From the NCBI GenBank assembly GCA_046757725.1, contig JBHHYU010000065.1, forward strand, positions 1 through 17,955: 17,955 bases of DNA. Direction: 5' to 3'. Made by a program: the position numbers and the translations under genes. Positions 1 to 7,137 of the stretch are shown piece after piece (within the stretch, counting starts at the first letter, position 1; each line of letters opens with the position of its first letter). The DNA comes from JBHHYU01 sp046757725 (GTDB lineage: Bacteria > Desulfobacterota > Binatia > UBA9968). The notes beneath the pieces are model-generated. The model made no database searches. It was not told the origin of the DNA and worked only from the letters and a program-made list of their open reading frames with translations.

Positions 1-206
1 GACAAAGGCTGAAAGCTGCCTCCGTATATTTCGTCTTGCGGAGTTATAGGCCTGGTTCGCTGTTGTGAAAAGGGAATGGACCAATCCCGAGGCCGAGCGA
101 TGACTTTACAAAATAGTTTGCGGGACTCCGCGGAAGTCCAAGGGATTGGACGGGATGGATAAAAACCCTTGTCAAGAATAGGGATTTCGATTAAATAGGG
201 AAGCTA
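1..206. other. Non-coding leader upstream of the amidohydrolase gene
   Basis: No coding region is supported here. The stretch holds an 8-base inverted repeat (CCAATCCC at 81-88, GGGATTGG at 142-149) and an almost palindromic segment at 123-139 (GGACT, CCGCGGA, AGTCC) that could form a small hairpin or an operator. A purine-rich ribosome binding site AGGGAAG lies at 197-203, directly before the ATG at 207. No convincing promoter was found. Confidence 0.4.
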
Positions 207-1184
207 ATGAAGAAAAAGAATATTGTTATTGATGTTCATCACCATTGGATGCCTGAAGAGCATTACCTTCGCCCAGAGCTCCATGTGCGTCAGGAGGAAA
301 ATGTAGTTCATGAGCCTGATCGTTTTCGTATCCGGCGTGCAGGGGTCCAGCTATTCTCTCCACCAAAGATGACAGCCCGTATTGAGGAGCAAATTGTGGT
401 GATGGATCGCGCCGGAGTGGACCAGGCGGCCCTCCATGTAGGTGTTTGGTTGGACTGGCTTGATCTAAAGAGTTCACGGCTGATTAACGACAGGATGGCC
501 GAGATCACTGCGCAATTTCCCGATCGCCTCATTCCACTTGCCCATGTGCCTCCCCTCGAGGCAGAGGGACTAAGGGAATTAAGGAGAGCGGTCCTGAAAC
601 TGGGCTGCAAAGGGGTAGGTATCAATACGCATATCAACGGCATTCTTCTTGACGACGAGCGGTTTTATCCTTTCTATAAGACGGTTTCGGATCTCGATAT
701 CCCGGTTCTGGTCCATCCAGCATCGGAGCTCCCCCTCGTCCATCCCCATGGAATGGAACAGTTTAACCTCACGCGAAACCTGGGTCGTGCCTTTGATACC
801 ACTGTCAATATTGTTCGGCTCATGCTCAGTGGGACTCTGGATCGTTTTCCAAAGCTCCGCCTTGTTTTCTCCCACATGGGTGGGGCCTACTTCGCTATCA
901 AAAATCGGCTGAACCCGACTCACTTTGACAGGCGGTCAAGGGGATTTTTCGATAGGTACAAACAGCGTATTTTTATTGACACCGCCCCTCCTTTTTGGAG
1001 CCCGGAAGAGATCCGCTTTGCGGTCCATATGATGGGAGAAGACCAAGTCCTGCTGGGAAGTGATTTTCCTACCATCGGATTGCTCAAAAATTCAGTGTCC
1101 ATCGTTCAAAAGGCAAGGACCAGTGCCGGTGTGAAGAGAAAAATCCTGGGAGAAAATGCGCGAAAACTCTTTCACCATCGGTAA
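207..1184 (+). CDS. Amidohydrolase family 2 (ACMSD-like) metal-dependent hydrolase
   Basis: A 325-residue soluble protein of the amidohydrolase-2 family, which has a TIM-barrel fold and a divalent metal in the active site. Members hydrolyse or decarboxylate small carboxylated or cyclic compounds. The metal ligands are visible in order: an HxH motif at the N-terminus (H11, H13 in DVHHHW), H170 in LVHPAS, H223 in FSHMGG and D286 in GSDFP. Length is normal for the family, and there is no signal peptide or membrane segment, so it should be cytoplasmic. The ATG start is supported by AGGGAAG a few bases upstream. It reads in the same direction as the CinA-like gene 59 bases downstream, but nothing links the two functionally. 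The family is broad, so the substrate cannot be named from sequence; an aminocarboxymuconate-semialdehyde decarboxylase-like or 2-pyrone hydrolase-like role are both possible. Confidence 0.85.
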   Translation: MKKKNIVIDVHHHWMPEEHYLRPELHVRQEENVVHEPDRFRIRRAGVQLFSPPKMTARIEEQIVVMDRAGVDQAALHVGVWLDWLDLKSSRLINDRMAEITAQFPDRLIPLAHVPPLEAEGLRELRRAVLKLGCKGVGINTHINGILLDDERFYPFYKTVSDLDIPVLVHPASELPLVHPHGMEQFNLTRNLGRAFDTTVNIVRLMLSGTLDRFPKLRLVFSHMGGAYFAIKNRLNPTHFDRRSRGFFDRYKQRIFIDTAPPFWSPEEIRFAVHMMGEDQVLLGSDFPTIGLLKNSVSIVQKARTSAGVKRKILGENARKLFHHR

Positions 1185-1243
1185 ATAAACCAGTCTGCGC
1201 TTGGGCCTAGCCAGGAACCAGAATGTTAGCGTACGTGTAGCTC

Positions 1244-1978
1244 ATGCCTAAAACCGCCGGCATCGTCATTATCGGCAATGAAGTCCTCTCTGGAAAAACC
1301 GAGGATACAAACTCTCATTTTCTCTGTCGGGAACTGCGCACCTTAGGCGTGGAGGTGAGGCGGGTCTTGGTAATCCCGGATGAGGTCGAACTAATTGGCA
1401 GGGAGGTAGCAGCCTTCTCCCGGGAATTTGATTTCGTTTTTACCACGGGTGGGGTGGGTCCTACCCACGATGATGTGACCATGGCCGGCATTGCACACGG
1501 ATTTGGGCTGAAAGTGGTCAGCCACCCTGAACTGGAAAGGCATCTGCGCGAGCGCCACGGAAAGAATATCAACAAGGCACGACTACGGATGGCCGAGATG
1601 CCGGCAGGCGCAGAGCTTATAGGGGCTGGCTCCTTTTATACTTCCGCGGTCCGACTGCGTAACATCTATATATTTCCGGGAATTCCCAAGATCCTTCGTG
1701 ATCGGTTTCAGGCCGTCAAAGAGGAGTTCCGAGACGCCCCATTTTTTCTTCGGGTGGTGTATATTAAAGAAGGTGAAGGGGTCATCGCTTCCATTCTCAA
1801 TAACCTTCTTCGCGGTTTTCCGGATCTTCTTCTGGGATCTTATCCTGTCCTGGACAATCCGGAATACAAAGTCAAGGTGACCTTGGAATCAAAAGATAAA
1901 AACTATTTAGACCGAGCCTTTCAAAACCTACTCGGCGCCATCCCTAAAAGTGCCATCCACCGGATCGAGGAAAACTAA
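1244..1978 (+). CDS. Standalone CinA N-terminal domain (COG1058, MoCF-type) protein
   Basis: A 244-residue protein made only of the molybdopterin-binding-like (MoCF) domain that forms the N-terminal half of CinA. Signature segments are GNEVLSGKTEDTN at residues 11-23 and TTGGVGPTHDDVT at 67-79, followed by the FPGIP segment near 144. Full CinA proteins are about 410-430 residues and carry a C-terminal nicotinamide-mononucleotide deamidase domain; that half is absent here, as in the many standalone COG1058 proteins. Characterised COG1058 domains have ADP-ribose pyrophosphatase activity, so a role in NAD-metabolite clean-up is the best guess. Binding of a molybdopterin-like compound is the alternative. 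An in-frame TAG at 1238-1240 makes ATG 1244 the first available start, though no good ribosome binding site precedes it. The stop is 4 bases from the transporter start, suggesting co-transcription. Confidence 0.8.
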   Translation: MPKTAGIVIIGNEVLSGKTEDTNSHFLCRELRTLGVEVRRVLVIPDEVELIGREVAAFSREFDFVFTTGGVGPTHDDVTMAGIAHGFGLKVVSHPELERHLRERHGKNINKARLRMAEMPAGAELIGAGSFYTSAVRLRNIYIFPGIPKILRDRFQAVKEEFRDAPFFLRVVYIKEGEGVIASILNNLLRGFPDLLLGSYPVLDNPEYKVKVTLESKDKNYLDRAFQNLLGAIPKSAIHRIEEN

Positions 1979-1982
1979 ACAG

Positions 1983-3422
1983 ATGGCGCAGGGAAAGTCC
2001 CCCGAATCCTTACCGGCATACGGAAAGATCTCTCTCCCGAGGTTTCCCGGGATGATTGCAACCCTAGGACCGGGTGTGATCTTTATGGCTCTGGCCCAGG
2101 GGAGTGGGGAACTGATCTGGTGGCCCTTTATCATCGCCAAGTACGGCCTCACATTTCTTTTTCTTCTGCTTCCGGCCTGCTTCCTTCAATTTCCCGTCAT
2201 TTACGAGATTGGCCGCTACACGATGCTCACAGGTGAAAGCATCTTTCAAGGCTTCATCCGCCTTAACCGGATGTTTGCTCTTTTTCTCTGGATTTTAATG
2301 GCTCTCTCTTTTCTGTGGTTCGGCGCATTTGCTGCCGCCGGGGGAACCTCCCTCGCGGCCCTGACCGGAATGCCTACAGGGTGGAGCCCAAGGGGGCAAA
2401 CTCTTTTTTGGGCTTATCTTTCCATGTTCGTTTTTCTTTCTGCCATCCTCTTGAGCAGAGTTGTTTACCGATTGGTGGAGGGTTTTATGTGGGGAGTTGC
2501 GCTTCTCACACTCGTGGGGCTCCTTTGCGCTTGTGCTCATCCTGATGTCTTGCGTGTCCTTCCGGCTTTCGTAAAAGGATTGTTCGTTTCGCAGGGACCG
2601 ATGCCTAGACCATGGGACCCCGCCGATGCCACCAAACTCTTGACCGCAATCACCTTTGCCGGATTGGGAGGCTTTTGGACCTTATTCTATTCTTATTGGA
2701 TTCGGGACAAGGGTATTGGTATGGCGCACTACATGGGGAGGATCACCGGCCCGATTACGGGTAAGCCCGAGACCATTCCAGAATCCGGCTTTACGCCAGA
2801 GGAAGACGAGGGTCTCGCCGACCTCCCTAAGTGGAAGCGCTTTTTGGTCTGGGATATCAGCATCGGGATCGGCGGAAATATCCTCACCACACTAATGACC
2901 TGCCTCTTGGCATACGCCCTTCTCTATCCTAAGGGGCTGCTCCCTGAGCACTATGAGCTTGCTGTCGTGCAAAGCCGGTTTTTCGAGCTGAGCTGGGGCT
3001 TACTTGGGAAGATCCTCTTTCTGATTGTTGCGGCGGCCTTCCTCTCTGATACTTGGTTGGCTACCGTAGACGCAGTCAGCCGCATTTACACGGACTGCGT
3101 CTACGGATTTCTTCCAAAGGCCCGTTCCATACCCGTTCGCGCTTGGTATCTGATCTTTCTCTTCCTACTGACAACCGTAACTTCGGTTACGGTTTTGTTG
3201 GATGAGCCGGGACCGCTTATACTCCTTTCCGCAGTCATCGGGTTTGTCGGGACCATCCTCTTTTCCGTAGCCCTCATCTTTCTCAACTACGTCTACTTGC
3301 CTTCCCACTTACCTCCTGCCGCTCGACCCGGCCGTTTGAACCTCTATTTTATCTCCCTATCGTGCGTTGCCTATTTCCTTCTGGCGGTGCTCTATCTACT
3401 CACCATTACGGGCATGGTTTAA
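1983..3422 (+). CDS. Nramp-related (SLC11-like) membrane transporter
   Basis: A 479-residue polytopic membrane protein with about eleven hydrophobic segments, related to Nramp divalent-metal transporters. The first membrane segment begins with the family's GPG (residues 29-31) and ends at AKYG (52-55). The unwound-helix motif DPGN that binds the metal in true Nramps is replaced by GSGE (40-43). The usual MPH-type motif of helix 6 is also missing; the corresponding segment, about 222-250, reads AGLGGFWTLFYSYWIRDKG. Substrate is therefore uncertain and it may not be a manganese or iron carrier. The start was set at ATG 1983, 4 bases after the upstream stop; an earlier in-frame ATG at 1950 would overlap the upstream gene by 29 bases and adds only a charged tail. 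It is probably co-transcribed with the CinA-like gene. Confidence 0.75.
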   Translation: MAQGKSPESLPAYGKISLPRFPGMIATLGPGVIFMALAQGSGELIWWPFIIAKYGLTFLFLLLPACFLQFPVIYEIGRYTMLTGESIFQGFIRLNRMFALFLWILMALSFLWFGAFAAAGGTSLAALTGMPTGWSPRGQTLFWAYLSMFVFLSAILLSRVVYRLVEGFMWGVALLTLVGLLCACAHPDVLRVLPAFVKGLFVSQGPMPRPWDPADATKLLTAITFAGLGGFWTLFYSYWIRDKGIGMAHYMGRITGPITGKPETIPESGFTPEEDEGLADLPKWKRFLVWDISIGIGGNILTTLMTCLLAYALLYPKGLLPEHYELAVVQSRFFELSWGLLGKILFLIVAAAFLSDTWLATVDAVSRIYTDCVYGFLPKARSIPVRAWYLIFLFLLTTVTSVTVLLDEPGPLILLSAVIGFVGTILFSVALIFLNYVYLPSHLPPAARPGRLNLYFISLSCVAYFLLAVLYLLTITGMV

Positions 3423-3577
3423 AGGAGGTACTTTAAGCAAACTTCTACACTGGATCAGAAAACTATTCCTACGTAGGGGCAGCGGACTATTTTCCTCAGT
3501 GGGATCCATGAGTCCCGTGAGGATACAAGGTGAGCGGAAAATCGCTTCCAGGGGATAACCAAATTAAAGGGCAGGTT
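3423..3577. other. Convergent intergenic region between the transporter and moaE
   Basis: No gene is supported in these 155 bases. A strong Shine-Dalgarno-like AAGGAGGT directly after the transporter stop has no usable start codon behind it. A 10-base palindrome CCTACGTAGG lies at 3468-3477, and a larger imperfect hairpin occupies 3481-3546. Neither strand shows the T-run expected of a classical terminator. Confidence 0.5.
3481..3546. repeat. Large imperfect inverted repeat / hairpin
   Basis: The outer arms are AGCG(gact)ATTTTCC at 3481-3495 and GGAAAATCGCT at 3536-3546, pairing over 11 positions with one four-base bulge. Inside, CCTCA (3494-3498) can pair with TGAGG (3518-3522), and GGGA (3501-3504) with TCCC (3513-3516) around an eight-base loop. 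The inner and outer arms compete only for the CC at 3494-3495. It lies between two converging genes, where a bidirectional transcript end would fit, but no T-run follows on either strand. Confidence 0.45.
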
Positions 3578-4012
3578 CTATTTGCTAGGGTCTAGGGGCT
3601 CACCGCTTTGGGTACCGATCCAAACCTCTCCGCCCTCGTAGACCTCTTTTTTCCAGATTGGAATACTCTGTTTGATCTCCTCAATGGCAAAACGGCATGC
3701 CGCGAAGGCGGCATCTCGATGGGCAGCGGAAACAGCAATGATAACACTGGGCTCAGTGATCTGGACAGGACCAATTCTGTGGAGGATGGCTATGCGTCGG
3801 ATGTTCCATTTGGTCTTGGCCTCCACCCCAAGCCGCTCCAGCTCCTTTTCAGCCATTTCTGGGTACGCTTCGTAATTGAGCGCGATGACCTTGCGCCCTT
3901 CATTGTTGTTTCTGGTGGTGCCGATGAAGGTAACGACAGCTCCCGCCTCCGGGTCTGTGACGAAATCCACCAGTTTCTGGAGGTCAAGCGCCTTTTGGGT
4001 GACACAGAACAT
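3578..4012 (-). CDS. moaE: Molybdopterin synthase catalytic subunit MoaE
   Basis: MoaE, 144 residues, is the large subunit of molybdopterin synthase. With the thiocarboxylated MoaD tail it inserts the dithiolene sulfurs into cyclic pyranopterin monophosphate in the cytoplasm. The catalytic segment is clear: KQSIPIWK at residues 114-121, where K114 and K121 match the two essential lysines of E. coli MoaE (K119, K126), and AHRD near residue 97. Length is normal. The start was placed at ATG 4012 because GGAGG lies 8 bases upstream. A GTG at 4027 in the same frame would add five residues but places the GGAGG inside the gene. Those GGAGG bases also encode the Gly-Gly of MoaD, so moaD runs 29 bases into moaE and the two are probably translationally coupled. 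It is the last gene of moaB-moaD-moaE. Confidence 0.93.
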   Translation of the reverse strand: MFCVTQKALDLQKLVDFVTDPEAGAVVTFIGTTRNNNEGRKVIALNYEAYPEMAEKELERLGVEAKTKWNIRRIAILHRIGPVQITEPSVIIAVSAAHRDAAFAACRFAIEEIKQSIPIWKKEVYEGGEVWIGTQSGEPLDPSK

Positions 4013-4262
4013 AATCCAGCCCTCCACTCACGGGTGGGACGAAAACCACCTCATCTCCTTCCTGGAGGACGCGTTCCGCCTTGACGTAGTTGCGGTTGAC
4101 TGCGTACAGGAGACGTATCTCTATTGAAGGCAGTTTAGGATAGTCCAGCCTCAGAAACTCCCAGAGCTCTCCAACCGTAGTCCCATCCTCGATTTCCTTG
4201 ATGATCTCCCCGGTGCCGACACGCTCCCTCAAGATAGCAAAAAATTTGACTTTAACCTTCAT
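3984..4262 (-). CDS. moaD: Molybdopterin synthase sulfur-carrier subunit MoaD, with a C-terminal tail beyond Gly-Gly
   Basis: MoaD, 92 residues, is the ubiquitin-like sulfur carrier of molybdopterin synthase. Its C-terminal glycine is adenylated and converted to a thiocarboxylate that donates sulfur through MoaE. The beta-grasp pattern is clear: KVKFFAILRERVG at the start, a GELWEFL helix near 31-37, LLYAVNRNYV near 51-60, and GDEVVFVPPVSGG ending at residues 80-81. Unlike textbook MoaD, the reading frame does not stop after Gly-Gly but continues for 11 residues (LDYVLCHPKGA). The mature glycine would have to be exposed by proteolysis, or the tail tolerated. Its ATG overlaps the moaB stop as ATGA, and its 3' end overlaps moaE by 29 bases. 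Confidence 0.9.
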   Translation of the reverse strand: MKVKVKFFAILRERVGTGEIIKEIEDGTTVGELWEFLRLDYPKLPSIEIRLLYAVNRNYVKAERVLQEGDEVVFVPPVSGGLDYVLCHPKGA

Positions 4263-4765
4263 CTTCCCTGGAGTTGAGAGACCATATGACCCAGTTCAGG
4301 CAAGATGAGTTGCCGCATTGCTAGCTCTACAGCTCCTTTGGAACCCGGAAGGGAAATGAGCACCTTTCCTTTGGTTGTCCCTGCGACGGCCCGACTCATA
4401 ATGGCTGCGGAGCCGATATCCTGAAAACTTAAAAAACGGAAGATCTCCCCGAACCCGTCCAATCGCTTTTCCAAACGACGATTTACAACCTCATAGGTCC
4501 CATCTCGTGGAGAGATACCGGTACCTCCGTTGACAATGATTGCATCAACTTCGTGGTTTCCAAGCGCGTCTTGGAGCAAAGAATCGATTTGAGTGGGTTC
4601 ATCCTGGATGATTCGGTAACCAGCCAGTTTGTGACCGTTTTCGGTCACCAGGGTTTTTATCAATTGACCGCTCTGGTCGGTTGATGCATCCCGCGTATCG
4701 CTAACCGTGATTACAAAGCAGCCGAGATTTGTCTTGGCCCCTTCCTTGTGTTCCGCAACAGACAC
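4259..4765 (-). CDS. moaB: Molybdenum cofactor biosynthesis protein MoaB/MogA family
   Basis: A 168-residue MoCF-domain protein of the MoaB/MogA family, which in lineages without MogA adenylates molybdopterin to prime molybdate insertion. It is cytoplasmic and normally forms trimers or hexamers. Family motifs are ITVSDTRD at residues 19-26, the molybdopterin-binding NGGTGISPRD at 79-88, and SLPGSKGAV from 138. Translation starts at GTG 4765: an in-frame TAA directly upstream excludes any earlier start, although the nearest Shine-Dalgarno-like GGAG is rather far away (12 bases). It is first in moaB-moaD-moaE, overlapping moaD by four bases (ATGA). A good promoter lies at 4802-4830. No moaA or moaC is present here, so the earlier pathway steps must be encoded elsewhere. 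Confidence 0.9.
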   Translation of the reverse strand: MSVAEHKEGAKTNLGCFVITVSDTRDASTDQSGQLIKTLVTENGHKLAGYRIIQDEPTQIDSLLQDALGNHEVDAIIVNGGTGISPRDGTYEVVNRRLEKRLDGFGEIFRFLSFQDIGSAAIMSRAVAGTTKGKVLISLPGSKGAVELAMRQLILPELGHMVSQLQGR

Positions 4766-4801
4766 TTATTAGTCACGCTCCGGACAGTATCAATAGAAAG
4801 A

Positions 4802-4830
4802 ACTATACCAGTGGTTTGGGTTGAATTCAA
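4802..4830 (-). promoter_or_regulatory. Predicted sigma-70-type promoter of moaB-moaD-moaE
   Basis: On the minus strand, TTGAAT (4830-4825) and an extended -10 TGG-TATAGT (hexamer 4807-4802) are separated by exactly 17 bases. Transcription would begin near 4795, giving a leader of about 30 bases before the GTG at 4765. Confidence 0.45.
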
Positions 4831-4875
4831 ATCGCCGGCGGCTCTACTGGAAAGATACGGATGCCCTTGGTCTGT

Positions 4876-4899
4876 GGGGCTTGCACCAACCGCAGCCCC
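4876..4899. other. Hairpin in the moaB/hemW divergent region
   Basis: GGGGCT (4876-4881) and AGCCCC (4894-4899) pair perfectly. A further GC/GC pair with a one-base bulge extends the stem around the loop ACCAACC. It sits between the two outward-facing promoters and is therefore in neither predicted leader. An operator or simple cruciform is possible; no T-run follows. Confidence 0.35.
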
Positions 4900-4916
4900 T
4901 GCCGTTGCTTGCTCCG

Positions 4917-4945
4917 TTGCCATTCTCAAGGCGACAGGCTATAGA
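4917..4945 (+). promoter_or_regulatory. Predicted sigma-70-type promoter of hemW
   Basis: TTGCCA (4917-4922) and TATAGA (4940-4945) are 17 bases apart. Transcription would start near 4952, giving a leader of about 110 bases to the hemW ATG at 5062. Confidence 0.35.
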
Positions 4946-5061
4946 AGTTGTTGCTGATTTCAAGAACCCGCGGAGAAAAGGACCACAGTCAGAGCTCCCA
5001 AATGGAAACGTCTCTTCCCGCCGACTTGTGGAACTGTCTGCCGGAAAGTAACATAGAGTGT

Positions 5062-6237
5062 ATGCCGTCCAATAAAGATAAAGACGCCTTCGCACTCTAC
5101 GTCCATATCCCTTACTGTATCAGTAAGTGCCCCTACTGTGATTTCAACTCCCATGTTGTACCCAAGATTCCAGAAGAGGAATACACGAAGGCCCTGCTCA
5201 AAGAACTTGCTTTCCATGGCACACAAGAAGCGTGGCATGGTAGGAGTCTGAAAAGCCTTTTCTTTGGCGGTGGTACCCCCTCAACCTTTCATCCGGTAAA
5301 CATAGATGAAATCCTGAGACAGGCGGAGACCCTGTTCCCCTTCAGAAAAGATGTTGAGATTACTCTCGAGGCCAATCCTGGGACTGTGGACAGCACAAAT
5401 TTTTCCGGCTACCGCTCCTGCGGAATCAACCGGTTGAGCCTCGGTGCGCAGTCATTTCGACCCCACCTGCTCAAATTCCTCGGTCGTATCCACTCGGTCA
5501 ATGATATTCGCCGAGCTTTAAAAATCACTCATCAAGCAGGGTTTGAGAACTTTAACCTGGACTTGATCTATGCTTGCCCAGGGCAATCTCTGTCAGATCT
5601 GAGCGCAGACCTGAGAGAAGCTTTGAGCTTTCACCCCCCTCACCTTTCTGCGTATAACCTGACGATAGAGAAGGGAACGCCTTTCCACCGAGCGTACCAA
5701 GCGGGAAGCATCCGAAATCTGCCGGAAGAAAAAGAGGTTTCCATGGCCGAACTCGTTGAGGAAACTCTTTCAAAAGAAAGGCTGGTACGCTACGAGATCT
5801 CCAACTACGCTAAGGACGGCTTCCACTCGCGACATAACATCAATTACTGGCAGGGAGGCGATTATCTAGGGATTGGAGCCGGTGCACATAGTTACAGACA
5901 GATCGGGGAGAAGGAAATTCTGGGTCATAGATGGCAGAATGAAAGTCAACCGGCTCGCTACATGGAAATGATCGAATACGGAGGCCGGGCCGTGGTTGGA
6001 AAGGAGAAGACGGATTCAACGAAGGCGGCTGGAGAGTTCATGTTTCTTGGGTTGAGATTGATCCAGGGAATTTCGGTTCAAGACTTTACCCGACTTTTTG
6101 GTAAGACTCCAGTCGAGCTCTATCCTCAGATCCATGATTGGATGAGAGAAGGACTGATGGCGGAGAATGATCAGCGGCTTCGATTAACCCGTCAAGGCCT
6201 TCTAGTTGCCAACTCGATCTTTGTCAACTTCGTTTAG
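5062..6237 (+). CDS. hemW: Radical SAM heme chaperone HemW
   Basis: A 391-residue radical-SAM protein of the HemW (formerly HemN-like coproporphyrinogen oxidase) group. HemW binds a 4Fe-4S cluster and heme and delivers heme to membrane respiratory proteins; it is not a true coproporphyrinogen dehydrogenase. The cluster motif is C19-x3-C23-x2-C26 in HIPYCISKCPYCDF. The residue two after the last cysteine is Phe, whereas HemN has a fourth Cys there, which favours HemW. FFGGGTPS follows at about 67-74, and a C-terminal winged-helix-like HemN_C region ends the protein. Start chosen at ATG 5062, because family members have only about ten residues before YVHIPYC. In-frame starts at 5002 and 4948 would add an unconserved extension. 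The ribosome binding site is weak (GGAAAG, 14 bases away). The gene stands alone, divergent from the moa operon. Confidence 0.9.
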   Translation: MPSNKDKDAFALYVHIPYCISKCPYCDFNSHVVPKIPEEEYTKALLKELAFHGTQEAWHGRSLKSLFFGGGTPSTFHPVNIDEILRQAETLFPFRKDVEITLEANPGTVDSTNFSGYRSCGINRLSLGAQSFRPHLLKFLGRIHSVNDIRRALKITHQAGFENFNLDLIYACPGQSLSDLSADLREALSFHPPHLSAYNLTIEKGTPFHRAYQAGSIRNLPEEKEVSMAELVEETLSKERLVRYEISNYAKDGFHSRHNINYWQGGDYLGIGAGAHSYRQIGEKEILGHRWQNESQPARYMEMIEYGGRAVVGKEKTDSTKAAGEFMFLGLRLIQGISVQDFTRLFGKTPVELYPQIHDWMREGLMAENDQRLRLTRQGLLVANSIFVNFV

Positions 6238-6288
6238 CAGTCGCCGAGGTAACCTCTCAGAAAACCATGGCTTATACTTACGTGCCCC

Positions 6289-6621
6289 TCAGTACTCGCG
6301 CCGTTGCAATTGCTCGAGCTCTCTTCTCTGGCGCTCGATTTCCACCTCGTTCTGCTCGAGCTGCCCTTGCTGCTGGGCTTGTACTTGCTCTTGCCCTTGT
6401 AGTTGGTCGCCAATGAGAGCCCCGGCCCCGAGTCCGATCAAGCTGCCGATACCGGCTCCCGCACCGGTGTGTCCAGTGGCGCTTCCAATGATGGCGCCAA
6501 TACCCGCTCCACCCGCCGTGCCGATGGCGGCTCCCTTCTCTCTTGTGGTCAGGGGTGCCGAGCAACCCAACGCACCTACCATGAAAAAGACTGCGGCTGT
6601 TGTGATAACCATGCGCTTCAT
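6289..6621 (-). CDS. Glycine-zipper outer-membrane-type lipoprotein
   Basis: A 110-residue predicted lipoprotein. The N-terminus has two basic residues, a hydrophobic stretch and the lipobox VGALGC, with C20 the expected lipidated residue. Residues about 30-75 are a glycine-zipper region (alternating Gly/Ala/Ile, for example GAGAGIGSLIGLGAGALIGD), which usually packs into or against a membrane. The last third is rich in Gln, Glu and Arg and probably forms a coiled coil. It resembles the YMGG-like/17-kDa-antigen glycine-zipper proteins; the exact role is unknown, with envelope integrity the usual proposal. AAGGAGG precedes ATG 6621 by four bases. It is convergent with hemW, 51 bases apart, and lies 48 bases downstream of the next minus-strand gene. 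Confidence 0.8.
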   Translation of the reverse strand: MKRMVITTAAVFFMVGALGCSAPLTTREKGAAIGTAGGAGIGAIIGSATGHTGAGAGIGSLIGLGAGALIGDQLQGQEQVQAQQQGQLEQNEVEIERQRRELEQLQRREY

Positions 6622-6669
6622 ATTCCCTCCTTACATCGGAAGTAAGCCAAAACGTTAAGGATCCGAGCC

Positions 6670-7137
6670 CTAGGCCCGCAAACGATGATCGGTGAACACT
6701 TTCTCCTCGTCAGGAATAGACGTTTTAGGAGAAAATTGGTTTACTTGAAAGTTTTTGGCCTTCGGGGTTAAAACTTGCCGGACTCCTTTCTTGAGTTTGG
6801 CTCGGTTTTTGACCGTCGTCCGCCTCCAGTCAATGAGTCCCTCCCGCAGGTAGTTAGGATCAATATTTAGGCACTCGCAGATGTTTTCGAAAGAAAAAAG
6901 CCAGTGACTATTTTTCTGTAGAATCCATTCCTCGGCTTCTTTAAATAGGACCATTTCTTTCTTCGTCTGCGGAAAGAGGTTGCTCTGGAAACAATGCAGA
7001 GCATCCTCCAGGACGGACAACATTAGGTCCTTTTCGGGCTCCAGATAAAACTTCCTACGAGTGGTCTCTAGGAACTCATCGGCAAGGAGCGTATCCGTCT
7101 CAAACAGAGAGGACTCTACTTGTTCTTGCATGTTCAC
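6670..7137 (-). CDS. Conserved hypothetical protein, helical, 155 residues
   Basis: I do not recognise a named function. The protein is soluble, largely helical and charged, with a core that looks conserved: LEPEKDLMLSVLEDALHCF at about 32-50, FKEAEEWIL at 65-73, and FSFENICECLNIDPNYLREG at 81-100, where an FENIC...LxxdPxYLRxGL pattern suggests a small helix-turn-helix-like unit. I have the impression that similar proteins occur in other Deltaproteobacteria- or Nitrospirota-like genomes, but I cannot check this. The basic C-terminus (VKNRAKLKKGVR) could bind nucleic acid. The start is GTG 7137 with AAGGA 7 bases upstream; an ATG at 7131 is the alternative. A 185-base gap with several hairpins lies upstream. 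It may share a transcript with the lipoprotein gene 48 bases downstream. Confidence 0.7.
   Translation of the reverse strand: MNMQEQVESSLFETDTLLADEFLETTRRKFYLEPEKDLMLSVLEDALHCFQSNLFPQTKKEMVLFKEAEEWILQKNSHWLFSFENICECLNIDPNYLREGLIDWRRTTVKNRAKLKKGVRQVLTPKAKNFQVNQFSPKTSIPDEEKVFTDHRLRA

Noticed and set aside
169..196. Promoter TTGTCA - 16 bases - TTAAAT upstream of the amidohydrolase
   Set aside because: Transcription would begin at or after the ribosome binding site at 197-203, making that site useless.
3421..3432. Shine-Dalgarno sequence AAGGAGGT suggesting another gene after the transporter
   Set aside because: No ATG, GTG or TTG follows at a usable distance with an open frame.
3608..4084. 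A 158-residue plus-strand reading frame across moaE and moaD
   Set aside because: It is antisense to two clear molybdopterin genes with conserved catalytic residues, and has no ribosome binding site or protein-like domain.
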